Shown here: one piece after another, positions 1-5,567 of the stretch
How the letters are laid out: the number at the start of each line of letters is the position of its first letter
Position numbering within the stretch: the stretch's first letter is position 1
Assembly: GCA_017395275.1 (NCBI GenBank)
Contig: JAFPVN010000294.1
Location: 1 to 16,224, forward strand
Source of the DNA: Candidatus Methanomethylophilaceae archaeon
GTDB taxonomy: Archaea > Thermoplasmatota > Thermoplasmata > Methanomassiliicoccales > Methanomethylophilaceae
Length of the DNA: 16,224 nucleotides
Reading direction: 5' to 3'
The notes under the pieces: model-generated
The model's database searches: none
Told to the model about the DNA's origin: nothing
The model's input: the letters and a program-made list of their open reading frames with translations, nothing else
Position numbers and translations under genes: made by a program

Positions 1-535
1 GCCACGTTGTTGTCCTTGCCGAGGACGCGGTGCGTATGGCCTCCGCGAGCCTGCGGGCGGTGGCGATGTCCTGCCTCCCCATGATGATCGGCACGATTTC
101 CGCTTCGGGGTCGATGAACTGGAGGAACGGCAGCTCCACCTCAATGGAGTGCTCGTACCTGTGGGCGTTGGGGGAATCGGTGATAAGTTCCCTCAGCCTG
201 TACGCGATGCTGCTGACCCTGCACTCCCCCATGGGCATGACGTATGGGTCGGAGCACATCACCAGGTCGAAGGGCTGGCCGTGGTGGTCCGGACCGATTA
301 TGATGTACGCATCCCTGTGCCCGTCCTTCCTCAGTTCCGCGAACGCATGCGCGGCTATGGGTCCGGAGACGTTGATCCCTGCATGCGGTACAACCACCGC
401 CTTTATGCGTCTGGCACTTCCTTGTTCCGGTACCGATCCGGGGCCCTTCTCGTGGGTGAAGCAATCCTCCACGAGCCCGGTGAGCTCGTCCCTGTCGATG
501 GGGTAGAAGCGGCCTGCGACGGCTGGGTAGCGCAT
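1..535 (-). CDS. amrB: MEMO family protein (AmmeMemoRadiSam system protein B), C-terminus cut by window edge
   Basis: Reading leftward from an ATG at 535, 178 codons stay open to the window edge, so the protein is partial. It opens MRYPAVAGRFYP and continues with VVPHAG (48-53), IIGPDHHG (79-86) and EHSIEVELPF (128-137), the conserved blocks of the MEMO family. His51 and His84 appear to match the metal-site histidines of human MEMO1; the partner cysteine would lie beyond the edge. The family is related in fold to class III extradiol dioxygenases, and its archaeal role is unsettled. The gene follows rpsB in the same direction with a gap of about 100 nt, and an rpsB-MEMO pairing is common in archaeal genomes. 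A TATA-like element on the minus strand at 561-569 would start RNA within a few bases of the ATG, so it may have its own near-leaderless promoter. Identity is confident; biochemical function is not. Confidence 0.9.
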   Translation of the reverse strand, partial: MRYPAVAGRFYPIDRDELTGLVEDCFTHEKGPGSVPEQGSARRIKAVVVPHAGINVSGPIAAHAFAELRKDGHRDAYIIIGPDHHGQPFDLVMCSDPYVMPMGECRVSSIAYRLRELITDSPNAHRYEHSIEVELPFLQFIDPEAEIVPIIMGRQDIATARRLAEAIRTASSARTTTW

Positions 536-560
536 GTTCAGCCGATGTAAGTGTAAGGTC

Positions 561-569
561 AAAATACTT
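561..569 (-). promoter_or_regulatory. Possible TATA box for the MEMO gene
   Basis: The minus strand reads AAGTATTTT here, about 26 nt before position 539, four bases ahead of the MEMO start at 535. The surrounding rpsB-MEMO gap is GC-rich and holds CCGG-type inverted repeats (about 585-605) that could act as a weak terminator for rpsB. Position and composition are the only evidence. Confidence 0.35.
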
Positions 570-637
570 GTCTTCCCGCGGGACCGGAGGCCGGAGCCCC
601 CGGAACCCGGAGAACCAAGGATTGAGTGTAACTGGTT

Positions 638-1249
638 TCAGAGCTTGGATTCGAAGTCTTCGATTTCGAGCTTGTAGTCTGCGGGGTCCTTGAGGTCTCC
701 CCTTGCGAGAAGGACCTCCCTTGCGAGGAGCCAGTAGACGCATGCCAGTGCACGCCTTCCCTTGTTGTTGGTGGGTATCACGAGGTCGACGTTCCTGGTC
801 TCGTTGTTGGCATCGCACATGGCGACGATCGGGATCTGGATGTCGAGTGCCTCTTTGACGGCCTGCTTGTCTGCCGCGGGGTCGGTGACGACCAGGATCT
901 CGGGCTCGACGAATGCGCCGTTGATGGGGTTGGTGAGTGTTCCGGGGATGAAACGGCTGTCAGCGATAGGTGCGCCGATGGCCTTGGAGAACTCCTTCGC
1001 GGGGGTCTGTCCGTACTGCCTGGCGGAAACGACGAGGATCCTCCTGGGGTCGATGCGGGCGAGGAACTTGGCCGCTGCCCTGATCCTCTCGTCAGTCTTC
1101 TTGACGTCGAGGACGTAGAGACCGTCCTGCCTGACCTTGTAGATGAAATCCTTCATGTCAGCGCTTTTCTGCTGTGTACCGATGTGGACTCCGGATGTGA
1201 GGTAGATGTCCTCAGCGATCAGGAGCTCTGTGTTCTCAACTTCACTCAT
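638..1249 (-). CDS. rpsB: 30S ribosomal protein S2 (uS2)
   Basis: This 203-residue protein is a full-length archaeal uS2, which sits in the head/body region of the small ribosomal subunit. Recognisable stretches are SGVHIGTQ near residues 19-26, the motif DPRRILVVSARQYG at about 67-80, ADSRFIPGTLTNP near 95-107, EPEILVVTDP near 115-124 and IPIVAMCDANN near 139-149. Length is normal for archaea. The start at 1249 is preceded by GAGGT about six bases upstream, and this ribosome site overlaps the stop codon of rpoK, whose end lies 9 nt away. The two genes are therefore almost certainly cotranscribed and probably translationally coupled. MEMO follows downstream. Nothing is missing or unusual in the coding sequence. 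Confidence 0.97.
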   Translation of the reverse strand: MSEVENTELLIAEDIYLTSGVHIGTQQKSADMKDFIYKVRQDGLYVLDVKKTDERIRAAAKFLARIDPRRILVVSARQYGQTPAKEFSKAIGAPIADSRFIPGTLTNPINGAFVEPEILVVTDPAADKQAVKEALDIQIPIVAMCDANNETRNVDLVIPTNNKGRRALACVYWLLAREVLLARGDLKDPADYKLEIEDFESKL

Positions 1250-1258
1250 GTGTAAACC

Positions 1259-1426
1259 TCAATCTTTGGTTACTGTGATGGGGATGACTCCCGCATCGTA
1301 CTCCTTCATGGCGATGTCGACAGGATCGATCATACCGGTGCTGTCCACGAGGATGGGAGCACCTAGGGAGATCTGCAGTGCCCTTGCACCGACAATCCTT
1401 GCCTTCTCGAATCTAGTGTCACTCAT
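1259..1426 (-). CDS. rpoK: DNA-directed RNA polymerase subunit Rpo6 (RpoK, Rpb6/omega homologue)
   Basis: The 55-residue protein contains RFEKARIVGARALQISLGAP at residues 5-24, the signature of the Rpb6/RpoK/omega family. This subunit clamps the largest RNA polymerase subunit and helps assembly. I chose the ATG at 1426 because GGTGAT lies four to five bases upstream. The same frame is open to 1558, and a slightly earlier ATG at 1437 exists, but the extra residues look non-coding and overlap the promoter. Length fits archaeal Rpo6. A TATA element at 1465-1474 would give a leader of about 15 nt. In many archaea the order is rpoN-rpoK-enolase-rpsB-MEMO; here enolase is absent between rpoK and rpsB, and no rpoN is seen upstream, so the ancestral ribosomal cluster is broken on this side. 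Confidence 0.95.
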   Translation of the reverse strand: MSDTRFEKARIVGARALQISLGAPILVDSTGMIDPVDIAMKEYDAGVIPITVTKD

Positions 1427-1464
1427 TAGTATCACCATAGGGGTACGTGGGTTATTAGGCTCTT

Positions 1465-1474
1465 GATTATAAAG
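1465..1474 (-). promoter_or_regulatory. TATA box for the rpoK-rpsB operon
   Basis: The minus strand reads CTTTATAATC. Its centre is about 43 nt before the rpoK ATG, predicting transcription from near 1443 and a leader of about 15 nt, just long enough to hold the GGTGAT ribosome site. Confidence 0.5.
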
Positions 1475-1513
1475 CTTTTGGAACTTTGAGCCCTTCTCCC
1501 AGCAGTATGGCCC

Positions 1514-1567
1514 TCCTATATTAAGAATACAACGGTTGTTCCCGCGGCCTCCCCACAACTAAAAATA
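1514..1567 (+). promoter_or_regulatory. Promoter region of the DUF2240 gene, two TATA candidates
   Basis: Two A/T-rich elements stand out from the GC-rich surroundings: CCTATATTA at 1514-1522 and CTAAAAATA at 1559-1567. The second is about 26 nt before the ATG at 1589 and would give a leaderless mRNA, which agrees with the lack of a purine-rich ribosome site before that ATG. The first would give a leader of about 44 nt. An 11-nt inverted repeat ACAACGGTTGT (1529-1539) lies between them. Confidence 0.4.
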
Positions 1568-1588
1568 CGGTCACGGATATGGCCGTGC

Positions 1589-2119
1589 ATGGAAGACAAC
1601 CTCGCGCTGTGCGCGTGCGCATTCGTCCGCAACAAGGGCAAGAGCGTGTTCACGGAGAACGACGTCCTGATGGGACTGTCGATGGACCTCCGCTGGATGA
1701 CGTACAGCGAGGCCAAGGCCTTCTTCTCCGCGATGGTCACCGCGGGACTGTTCGAGAGGTCCGGCGACATCTGCCGCGCGACCTTCTCCGAGAACGGCAT
1801 CGACGTACCCGTCGCCTACAAGCCCTCGAGGGAGCTGATCGGGAAGGTCATGGCGACCAGGGAGGCGCCCGCCCCCAAGCCCGAGAAGGAGGATGTGCCA
1901 GCGCAGGAGAATAAGGTGCCCGCGGACATGATGCCCACCCTCATGAAGGTGGCCGTGGACAACGGCATAGAGCGCAAGGACTTCATGGTACAGAGCAACG
2001 CCATCTCCAGGAAACTGGGCATCTTCATCGAGGTCGCGGCTCTTTATGTGCTCAGGGACGCCGGCGTCGACATCACTGAACTGTCCGACCGCGTCTACGA
2101 GTCGGTCAAGCTGAAATGA
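1589..2119 (+). CDS. DUF2240 family archaeal protein
   Basis: The 176-residue protein matches my memory of DUF2240, a family confined to archaea with no established function. The N-terminal part (about 1-82) runs as helices followed by MDLRWMTYSEAKAFFSAMV (32-50), LFERSGDICRATFS and VPVAYKPS, which looks like a winged helix with a short wing. A linker rich in Pro, Glu and Lys (about 93-112) joins it to a helical C-terminal part (113-176) containing ISRKLGIFIEVAALYVLRDAGVD (139-161). No signal peptide, membrane segment or catalytic motif is visible. It stands alone, divergent from rpoK and convergent with mbf1, and is probably made from a leaderless mRNA. A nucleic-acid-binding role is plausible from fold appearance only. 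Confidence 0.82.
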   Translation: MEDNLALCACAFVRNKGKSVFTENDVLMGLSMDLRWMTYSEAKAFFSAMVTAGLFERSGDICRATFSENGIDVPVAYKPSRELIGKVMATREAPAPKPEKEDVPAQENKVPADMMPTLMKVAVDNGIERKDFMVQSNAISRKLGIFIEVAALYVLRDAGVDITELSDRVYESVKLK

Positions 2120-2127
2120 TTGAAAAG

Positions 2128-2144
2128 GGCGGGGTTCACCCGCC
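2128..2144. terminator. Bidirectional hairpin terminator between DUF2240 gene and mbf1
   Basis: A perfect 6-bp stem GGCGGG/CCCGCC with loop GTTCA lies between two convergent genes. On the minus strand it is followed by CCTTTTCAATC, and on the plus strand by a weaker T-rich stretch. It begins 8 nt after the mbf1 stop. The same GGCGGG core recurs at 4006-4021 and, imperfectly, at 5548-5567. Confidence 0.55.
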
Positions 2145-2152
2145 GATGGTGT

Positions 2153-2647
2153 TTATTCCTTCTTGATGAAGTTGGCGAGGGTCATCTTGTCGTTCCTCGA
2201 TCCTCCGCCGACGGATCCTCCGCTCGCGACGACCTCGGTGAGCTTGATGTCCAGAGCCTTCTCGATCTTCTTGACGAGCTTGTCGTCGGGGATCAGCGTC
2301 TCGGCCTCTACCTTGGCCAGCAGGCCCTGCTTCTCTCCGATGGACTCGGCGAACTGCTTGAGGTCCATGCCCCTTGCGGTGTGGGCCTTCCTGATGATCT
2401 CGCCGTAGCCGTCCACGATGTGGACGTTGTCGTTGCCGTCGTAGACGTTCTTGGTCTGCATGCGCCTGTTGCGCCTCTCGAGCCTCTGCTCGATGACCGT
2501 GGGGCTGGCTCCCGCCCCTCCGCCTCTGGCGTTGCCCCTGTTCTCATCTCCGAACCTTGCACAGTTGGGGCACACGGAGAGTCTCGCACCGTCGATGAAC
2601 ACCGGCCTGGTGCTCGGTACGTTCTTCCCGCACATTTCGCAAATCAT
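2153..2647 (-). CDS. mbf1: Multiprotein bridging factor 1 (aMBF1), zinc ribbon plus HTH
   Basis: The 164-residue protein has the archaeal MBF1 layout. A zinc ribbon uses C3, C6, C26 and C29 (CEMC...CPNC). A Gly/Ala/Arg-rich linker follows (about 33-50), then a basic stretch with RLERRNRR (55-62), and an XRE/Cro-type HTH spans about 80-137 (YGEIIRKAHTARGMDLKQFA then IGEKQGLLAKVEAE). A glycine/serine-rich stretch (142-150) precedes a short C-terminal tail. Archaeal MBF1 associates with the small ribosomal subunit and is linked to translation; eukaryotic MBF1 bridges TBP and activators. The start at 2647 has GGTGA three bases upstream. It is divergent from pan, sharing a 129-nt promoter region, and ends at a bidirectional hairpin. 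Length and domains are complete. Confidence 0.95.
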   Translation of the reverse strand: MICEMCGKNVPSTRPVFIDGARLSVCPNCARFGDENRGNARGGGAGASPTVIEQRLERRNRRMQTKNVYDGNDNVHIVDGYGEIIRKAHTARGMDLKQFAESIGEKQGLLAKVEAETLIPDDKLVKKIEKALDIKLTEVVASGGSVGGGSRNDKMTLANFIKKE

Positions 2648-2669
2648 GCTTCACCCATAGGAGAACCGA

Positions 2670-2679
2670 GTTTTAAAGT
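2670..2679 (-). promoter_or_regulatory. TATA box for mbf1
   Basis: The minus strand reads ACTTTAAAAC, centred about 27 nt before the ATG at 2647. The predicted start point falls within a few bases of the ATG, leaving little room for the GGTGA upstream of it, so the true start point may lie slightly further out. Confidence 0.45.
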
Positions 2680-2735
2680 TGCGCATAAAGTGCTGGATTC
2701 CCGTATGTGCCGTGGACCGTCCGCGTCGGCAATGG

Positions 2736-2745
2736 TTATATTATA
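2736..2745 (+). promoter_or_regulatory. TATA box for pan
   Basis: TTATATTATA lies 37 nt (centre) before the ATG at 2777, predicting transcription from about 2766 and a short leader that contains GGTGAT. A second T/A stretch (CTTTTAA, about 2751-2757) is too close to the start to be the main box. Confidence 0.55.
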
Positions 2746-2776
2746 GTGCGCTTTTAACCCCTTAACGGTGATAGCA

Positions 2777-3985
2777 ATGGTGGACGACAAGGACTACAGC
2801 GCCGAGGACCTCAAGGAGAAGATCAAGGTACTCGAAGAGAGGAACGTCAAGCTGATGGCGGAGCTTCAGTCGGCGGAGACCGACAAGCGCCATTCCGAGG
2901 CGGAGCTGTTCAGAGTCCAGAAGGACCTCTCCAGGCTGAGGAACGAGATGGAGCGCATCAAGGCTCCCCCGCTGATCGTGGCCACGCTGAGGGACGTCCT
3001 CCCCGACAACCGCGTCATCGTCAAGAGTTCCACCGGACCGGATTTCGTCGTCACCGTATCGGAGTACTGTCCCCCCGAGGACCTCATCGTCGGTTCCAGG
3101 GTGGCGCTCAACAAGCAGACGCTGTCACTCATGAACGTCCTCCCGTCATCCGTGGACCCCGTGGTCAGCGGAGCGGAGATCATGGAGAAGCCGGATATCT
3201 CGTACGACGATATCGGAGGCCTCAAGGAGCAGATGCTCGAGCTGCGCGAAGCGGTCGAGGATCCCCTGCTCAGGCCCGAACTGTACGAGAAGGTCGGTAT
3301 AGAACCCCCGAAGGGAGTCCTCCTCGTCGGTCCCCCGGGGACCGGAAAGACCCTCATGGCCAAGGCCGTCGCCAACGCCACCAACGCCACCTTCATCAGG
3401 ATGGTGGGATCGGAGCTGGTCCAGAAGTACATCGGAGAGGGAGCCAGGCTCGTCCGCGAACTGTTCGAGCTCGCCAAGGAGAAGGCACCCAGCATCATAT
3501 TCATCGACGAGCTGGATTCCGTCGGTGCGAAGAGGCTCGACGTCACCACATCGGGAGACCGCGAGGTCCAGAGGACCCTCATGCAGCTCCTGTCCGAGCT
3601 GGACGGTTTCACCCCGACCAGCAACATCAAGATCATCGGAGCCACCAACAGGCCCGACATCCTCGACGACGCCCTGCTCAGGCCGGGAAGGTTCGACCGT
3701 ATCGTCGACGTCGGTCTCCCCGACCACGACGCGCGCCAGCAGATCTTCACGATCCACCTCAGGCGCATGAGCATCGCGGAGGAGGTATCCCCGAACAAGC
3801 TCGCGGACCTCACCGAGGGAGCGTCGGGAGCCGAGATCAAGTCCATCTGCACCGAGGCGGGAATGCTCGCCATCAGGGACAACAGGGACACCGTCCTCGA
3901 GGACGACTTCCTCAAGGCCAAGACCAAGGTCCTGGAGGCCGGAAGGAACAAGATCAAGCAGGCGCCCACCCTGATGTTCGGATGA
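2777..3985 (+). CDS. pan: Proteasome-activating nucleotidase (PAN), AAA+ ATPase of the 20S proteasome
   Basis: This hexameric ATPase unfolds proteins and feeds them to the 20S proteasome. In order: an N-terminal coiled coil (about 8-62), APP at 63-65 (the cis-proline region), an OB fold (about 66-128), and the AAA+ domain from DDIGGLK (144-150). Walker A is GPPGTGKT (185-192), pore loop 1 is KYIG (217-220), Walker B is IIFIDE (240-245), the sensor-1 Asn is N291, and RPGRFDR (302-308) holds the arginine fingers. The last three residues are MFG, a hydrophobic-Phe-X version of the HbYX motif that docks into the 20S ring. I chose the ATG at 2777 (402 aa) over an in-frame GTG at 2768 because GGTGAT overlaps that GTG with good spacing to the ATG. 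It is divergent from mbf1. Thermoplasma lacks PAN and relies on VAT, so its presence argues against Thermoplasmatales proper. Confidence 0.97.
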   Translation: MVDDKDYSAEDLKEKIKVLEERNVKLMAELQSAETDKRHSEAELFRVQKDLSRLRNEMERIKAPPLIVATLRDVLPDNRVIVKSSTGPDFVVTVSEYCPPEDLIVGSRVALNKQTLSLMNVLPSSVDPVVSGAEIMEKPDISYDDIGGLKEQMLELREAVEDPLLRPELYEKVGIEPPKGVLLVGPPGTGKTLMAKAVANATNATFIRMVGSELVQKYIGEGARLVRELFELAKEKAPSIIFIDELDSVGAKRLDVTTSGDREVQRTLMQLLSELDGFTPTSNIKIIGATNRPDILDDALLRPGRFDRIVDVGLPDHDARQQIFTIHLRRMSIAEEVSPNKLADLTEGASGAEIKSICTEAGMLAIRDNRDTVLEDDFLKAKTKVLEAGRNKIKQAPTLMFG

Positions 3986-4005
3986 GCATCCTGTAAGAAT
4001 GGAAC

Positions 4006-4028
4006 GGCGGGGAGACCCGCCTTTTTTT
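4006..4028 (+). terminator. Terminator of pan
   Basis: A perfect 6-bp stem GGCGGG (4006-4011) / CCCGCC (4016-4021) with loop GAGA is followed at once by seven T (4022-4028). It resembles a bacterial-style intrinsic terminator, starts about 20 nt after the pan stop and shares its stem with the hairpin at 2128-2144. Confidence 0.75.
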
Positions 4029-4039
4029 ATTGGAAAAAC

Positions 4040-4059
4040 GGCACATGCACGCATGTGCC
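4040..4059 (-). terminator. Terminator of the GPN GTPase gene
   Basis: A perfect 8-bp inverted repeat GGCACATG (4040-4047) / CATGTGCC (4052-4059) with a 4-nt loop lies 15 nt after the GTPase stop codon. On the minus strand it is followed by CGTTTTT. It is arranged head-to-head with the pan terminator at the convergent end of the two genes. Confidence 0.6.
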
Positions 4060-4074
4060 AGCATTTCGTTTTGA

Positions 4075-4839
4075 TCACTCCTGCTCGGGGTCCTCTCCGC
4101 CGAAGAACGCGAGCTGCGTGGTGGCGTAGATGTCCTCCATGCCCTCCCCTTCCTTCGCGGATACCGCCCTCATCTGGCCGAACACGCCGACGTTCTCGAG
4201 GGTCTTGAACAGTTCCATCCCGACTATGCTCTGGGGGTCCCTGTCTTCGTCCAGCAGGTTCTCGTACAGGGTCTGTGGGTCCTCGAACCAGGTGATCAGC
4301 CTCTCCCTGGTCATGTCGTCGAGCAGATCGGATTTCGTCAGGACGTTCATTATGGGGATCTGCAGTCTGAACTGCACCAGCATGGACAGCATCTCTCCGG
4401 AGATGAACCCGTTGGCGGTCTTGCAGAGCATGGGGTCCGCCGTGTAGACGATCATGGACTTGTCCCTTCCCAGCGCCTCGACCAGATCGATGGACGACTG
4501 CCTGAAGGCGAAGAGCTCCAGCTGTCCGGGCGTGTCGATGAGCACGTACTTCGCATCCTCCATCGCGATGGCGTCGGTGAGCCTGCTGATGTTCATCGTC
4601 AGGAGGTCTGCGGCGACGACCTGCGCCCCGTTGGGTCCCAGGTTGTACTGCTCCATCACGTTCCCGAGCGATATCCAGTCCCTGATGTCGATGTCCGGCT
4701 CGTAGGGCGTCGCATCCGATCCCGGGTCCAGATTGACGATGATCGAGCTTATGTCCGCCGAATCGAGCCATTCCTTGTATGCCTGGACCAATGTGCTCTT
4801 CCCGCTCCCTGCCGTACCGACGAAATAGAGGAACCTCAT
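4075..4839 (-). CDS. GPN-loop GTPase (XAB1/PAB0955 type)
   Basis: With the start I prefer, the protein is 254 residues. P-loop GTAGSGKS is at 8-15, LDPG at 37-40, the GPN signature GPN at 68-70, DTPGQ (G3) at 102-106 and TKSD (G4) at 168-171. GPN-loop GTPases are homodimers in archaea; eukaryotic members are needed for RNA polymerase II assembly and nuclear import, while the archaeal role is unclear. The frame is open upstream to an ATG at 4915-4917, which would add 26 residues. I reject that start because the family normally has the P-loop within about 10 residues of the N-terminus, and because the extension would be translated across the likely promoter. The acidic tail (GGEDPEQE) is unremarkable. 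The gene is convergent with pan and divergent from the zinc-ribbon membrane protein gene. Confidence 0.93.
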   Translation of the reverse strand: MRFLYFVGTAGSGKSTLVQAYKEWLDSADISSIIVNLDPGSDATPYEPDIDIRDWISLGNVMEQYNLGPNGAQVVAADLLTMNISRLTDAIAMEDAKYVLIDTPGQLELFAFRQSSIDLVEALGRDKSMIVYTADPMLCKTANGFISGEMLSMLVQFRLQIPIMNVLTKSDLLDDMTRERLITWFEDPQTLYENLLDEDRDPQSIVGMELFKTLENVGVFGQMRAVSAKEGEGMEDIYATTQLAFFGGEDPEQE

Positions 4840-4883
4840 GCTATCGCTCGGAGTATTCAGTCGGCGTATTTCGTCTTTGGCAT

Positions 4884-4893
4884 ACTTTAAATC
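4884..4893. promoter_or_regulatory. Single symmetrical TATA element between two divergent genes
   Basis: The element ACTTTAAATC has the self-complementary core TTTAAA (4886-4891) and is the only strongly A/T-rich box in the interval. Rightward, 26 nt on is about 4915, the ATG of the membrane protein, so that mRNA would be leaderless. Leftward, 26 nt on is about 4862, giving the GTPase a leader of about 23 nt. Confidence 0.45.
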
Positions 4894-4915
4894 ATAGACA
4901 TTACGATTCGGAGAC

Positions 4916-5527
4916 ATGGAAGAAAAGGAGAATTACGGATTCTGTCCCGCCTGCGGGGCCAATCTTCCGGAGAATTCCACGTTCTGTCCGGAGTGCGGAC
5001 ACAGGATAGGCGACGAGCAGTCGTACTCCCAGCAGCCAGGCGCCGGCTACGGCTATGGCTACGCCACCGACAGGTCGCCCATGACGCGCCTCCAGGGGAA
5101 GCTGCTGGTCGCGTTCATCTTCGTGCTGATCTACGGGATCATGAGCATATTCGGAGGTCTGTCCCTCCTGACGATCAACGATGCGTTCGTCGACCAGCTG
5201 GACCAGATGCTCCAGGATGCCGGACAGGGGACCTTCGAGGAATTCATGTCGTCGATGGGCTACAACATGACCAAGTCCGAGTTCATCGAGATGTGCAGGG
5301 TATCTGCGGTCGTCTCGCTGGTATCCGGAGCGCTGTGCATAGCCGCCAACGTGTTCATGTACAAGCACACCAAGCGCATCATCGCCACCGTCCTGGTCGC
5401 GATCGCGGCGCTGGTCAACTTCGGCACGGTCACCTACTCGGGATTCTTCAGCGTGTTCCTCAACGTCGTCATCGGACTGATCATGGCGTATCTGGTGTAC
5501 GCTTCGTCCGACTCGTTCAAAGACTAA
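4916..5527 (+). CDS. Zinc-ribbon membrane protein of unknown function
   Basis: I do not recognise a named family for this 203-residue protein. It starts with a compact zinc ribbon, CPAC (10-13) and CPECGH (24-29). A flexible Gln/Gly/Tyr stretch (35-50, including GYGYGY) follows, then about four membrane segments: near 63-85, 129-149, 155-172 and 176-196. An acidic loop of about 40 residues lies between the first two segments. The lack of a signal peptide suggests that the zinc ribbon faces the cytoplasm. The start has GGAG only two bases upstream and a TATA box about 26 nt away, so leaderless expression is likely. It is a single-gene unit, divergent from the GPN GTPase and convergent with the RPA operon. 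Zinc-ribbon membrane proteins of this general build are common in archaea; a scaffold or sensor role would be a guess. Confidence 0.85.
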   Translation: MEEKENYGFCPACGANLPENSTFCPECGHRIGDEQSYSQQPGAGYGYGYATDRSPMTRLQGKLLVAFIFVLIYGIMSIFGGLSLLTINDAFVDQLDQMLQDAGQGTFEEFMSSMGYNMTKSEFIEMCRVSAVVSLVSGALCIAANVFMYKHTKRIIATVLVAIAALVNFGTVTYSGFFSVFLNVVIGLIMAYLVYASSDSFKD

Positions 5528-5547
5528 AAAGGAAAAAAAACGGTTTA

Positions 5548-5567
5548 GGGCGGGGTTTCCCCCGTCC
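5548..5567 (-). terminator. Terminator at the convergent end of the RPA operon and the zinc-ribbon membrane gene
   Basis: An 8-bp stem GGGCGGGG/CCCCGTCC with one G-U pair and loop TTTC directly abuts the stop codon of the RPA-associated gene at 5568. Read on the minus strand it is followed within a few bases by eight T and then five more T (rc of 5528-5540). The plus strand has only a weak T-rich run after it, so it mainly ends the RPA operon. Confidence 0.7.

Noticed and set aside
1572..1587. Inverted repeat CACGG-N6-CCGTG just before the DUF2240 start as an operator
   Set aside because: The arms are only 5 bp with a 6-nt spacer in GC-rich DNA, which is easily expected by chance. No supporting second copy was seen.
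2120..2746. 208-codon plus-strand frame covering mbf1
   Set aside because: It is antisense to mbf1, starts immediately at the DUF2240 stop, and crosses a terminator and the pan promoter. The real gene has its zinc ribbon and HTH intact.
3146..4771. 541-codon open frame on the minus strand across pan and the GPN GTPase gene
   Set aside because: It lies antisense to pan and in another frame of the GTPase gene. Composition is typical of GC-rich shadow frames (Arg, Gly, Asp and His rich), and the two real genes have full family motifs.
4840..4917. 26-residue N-terminal extension of the GPN GTPase
   Set aside because: The family has its P-loop almost at the N-terminus, and the extension would cover the only TATA element in the interval.
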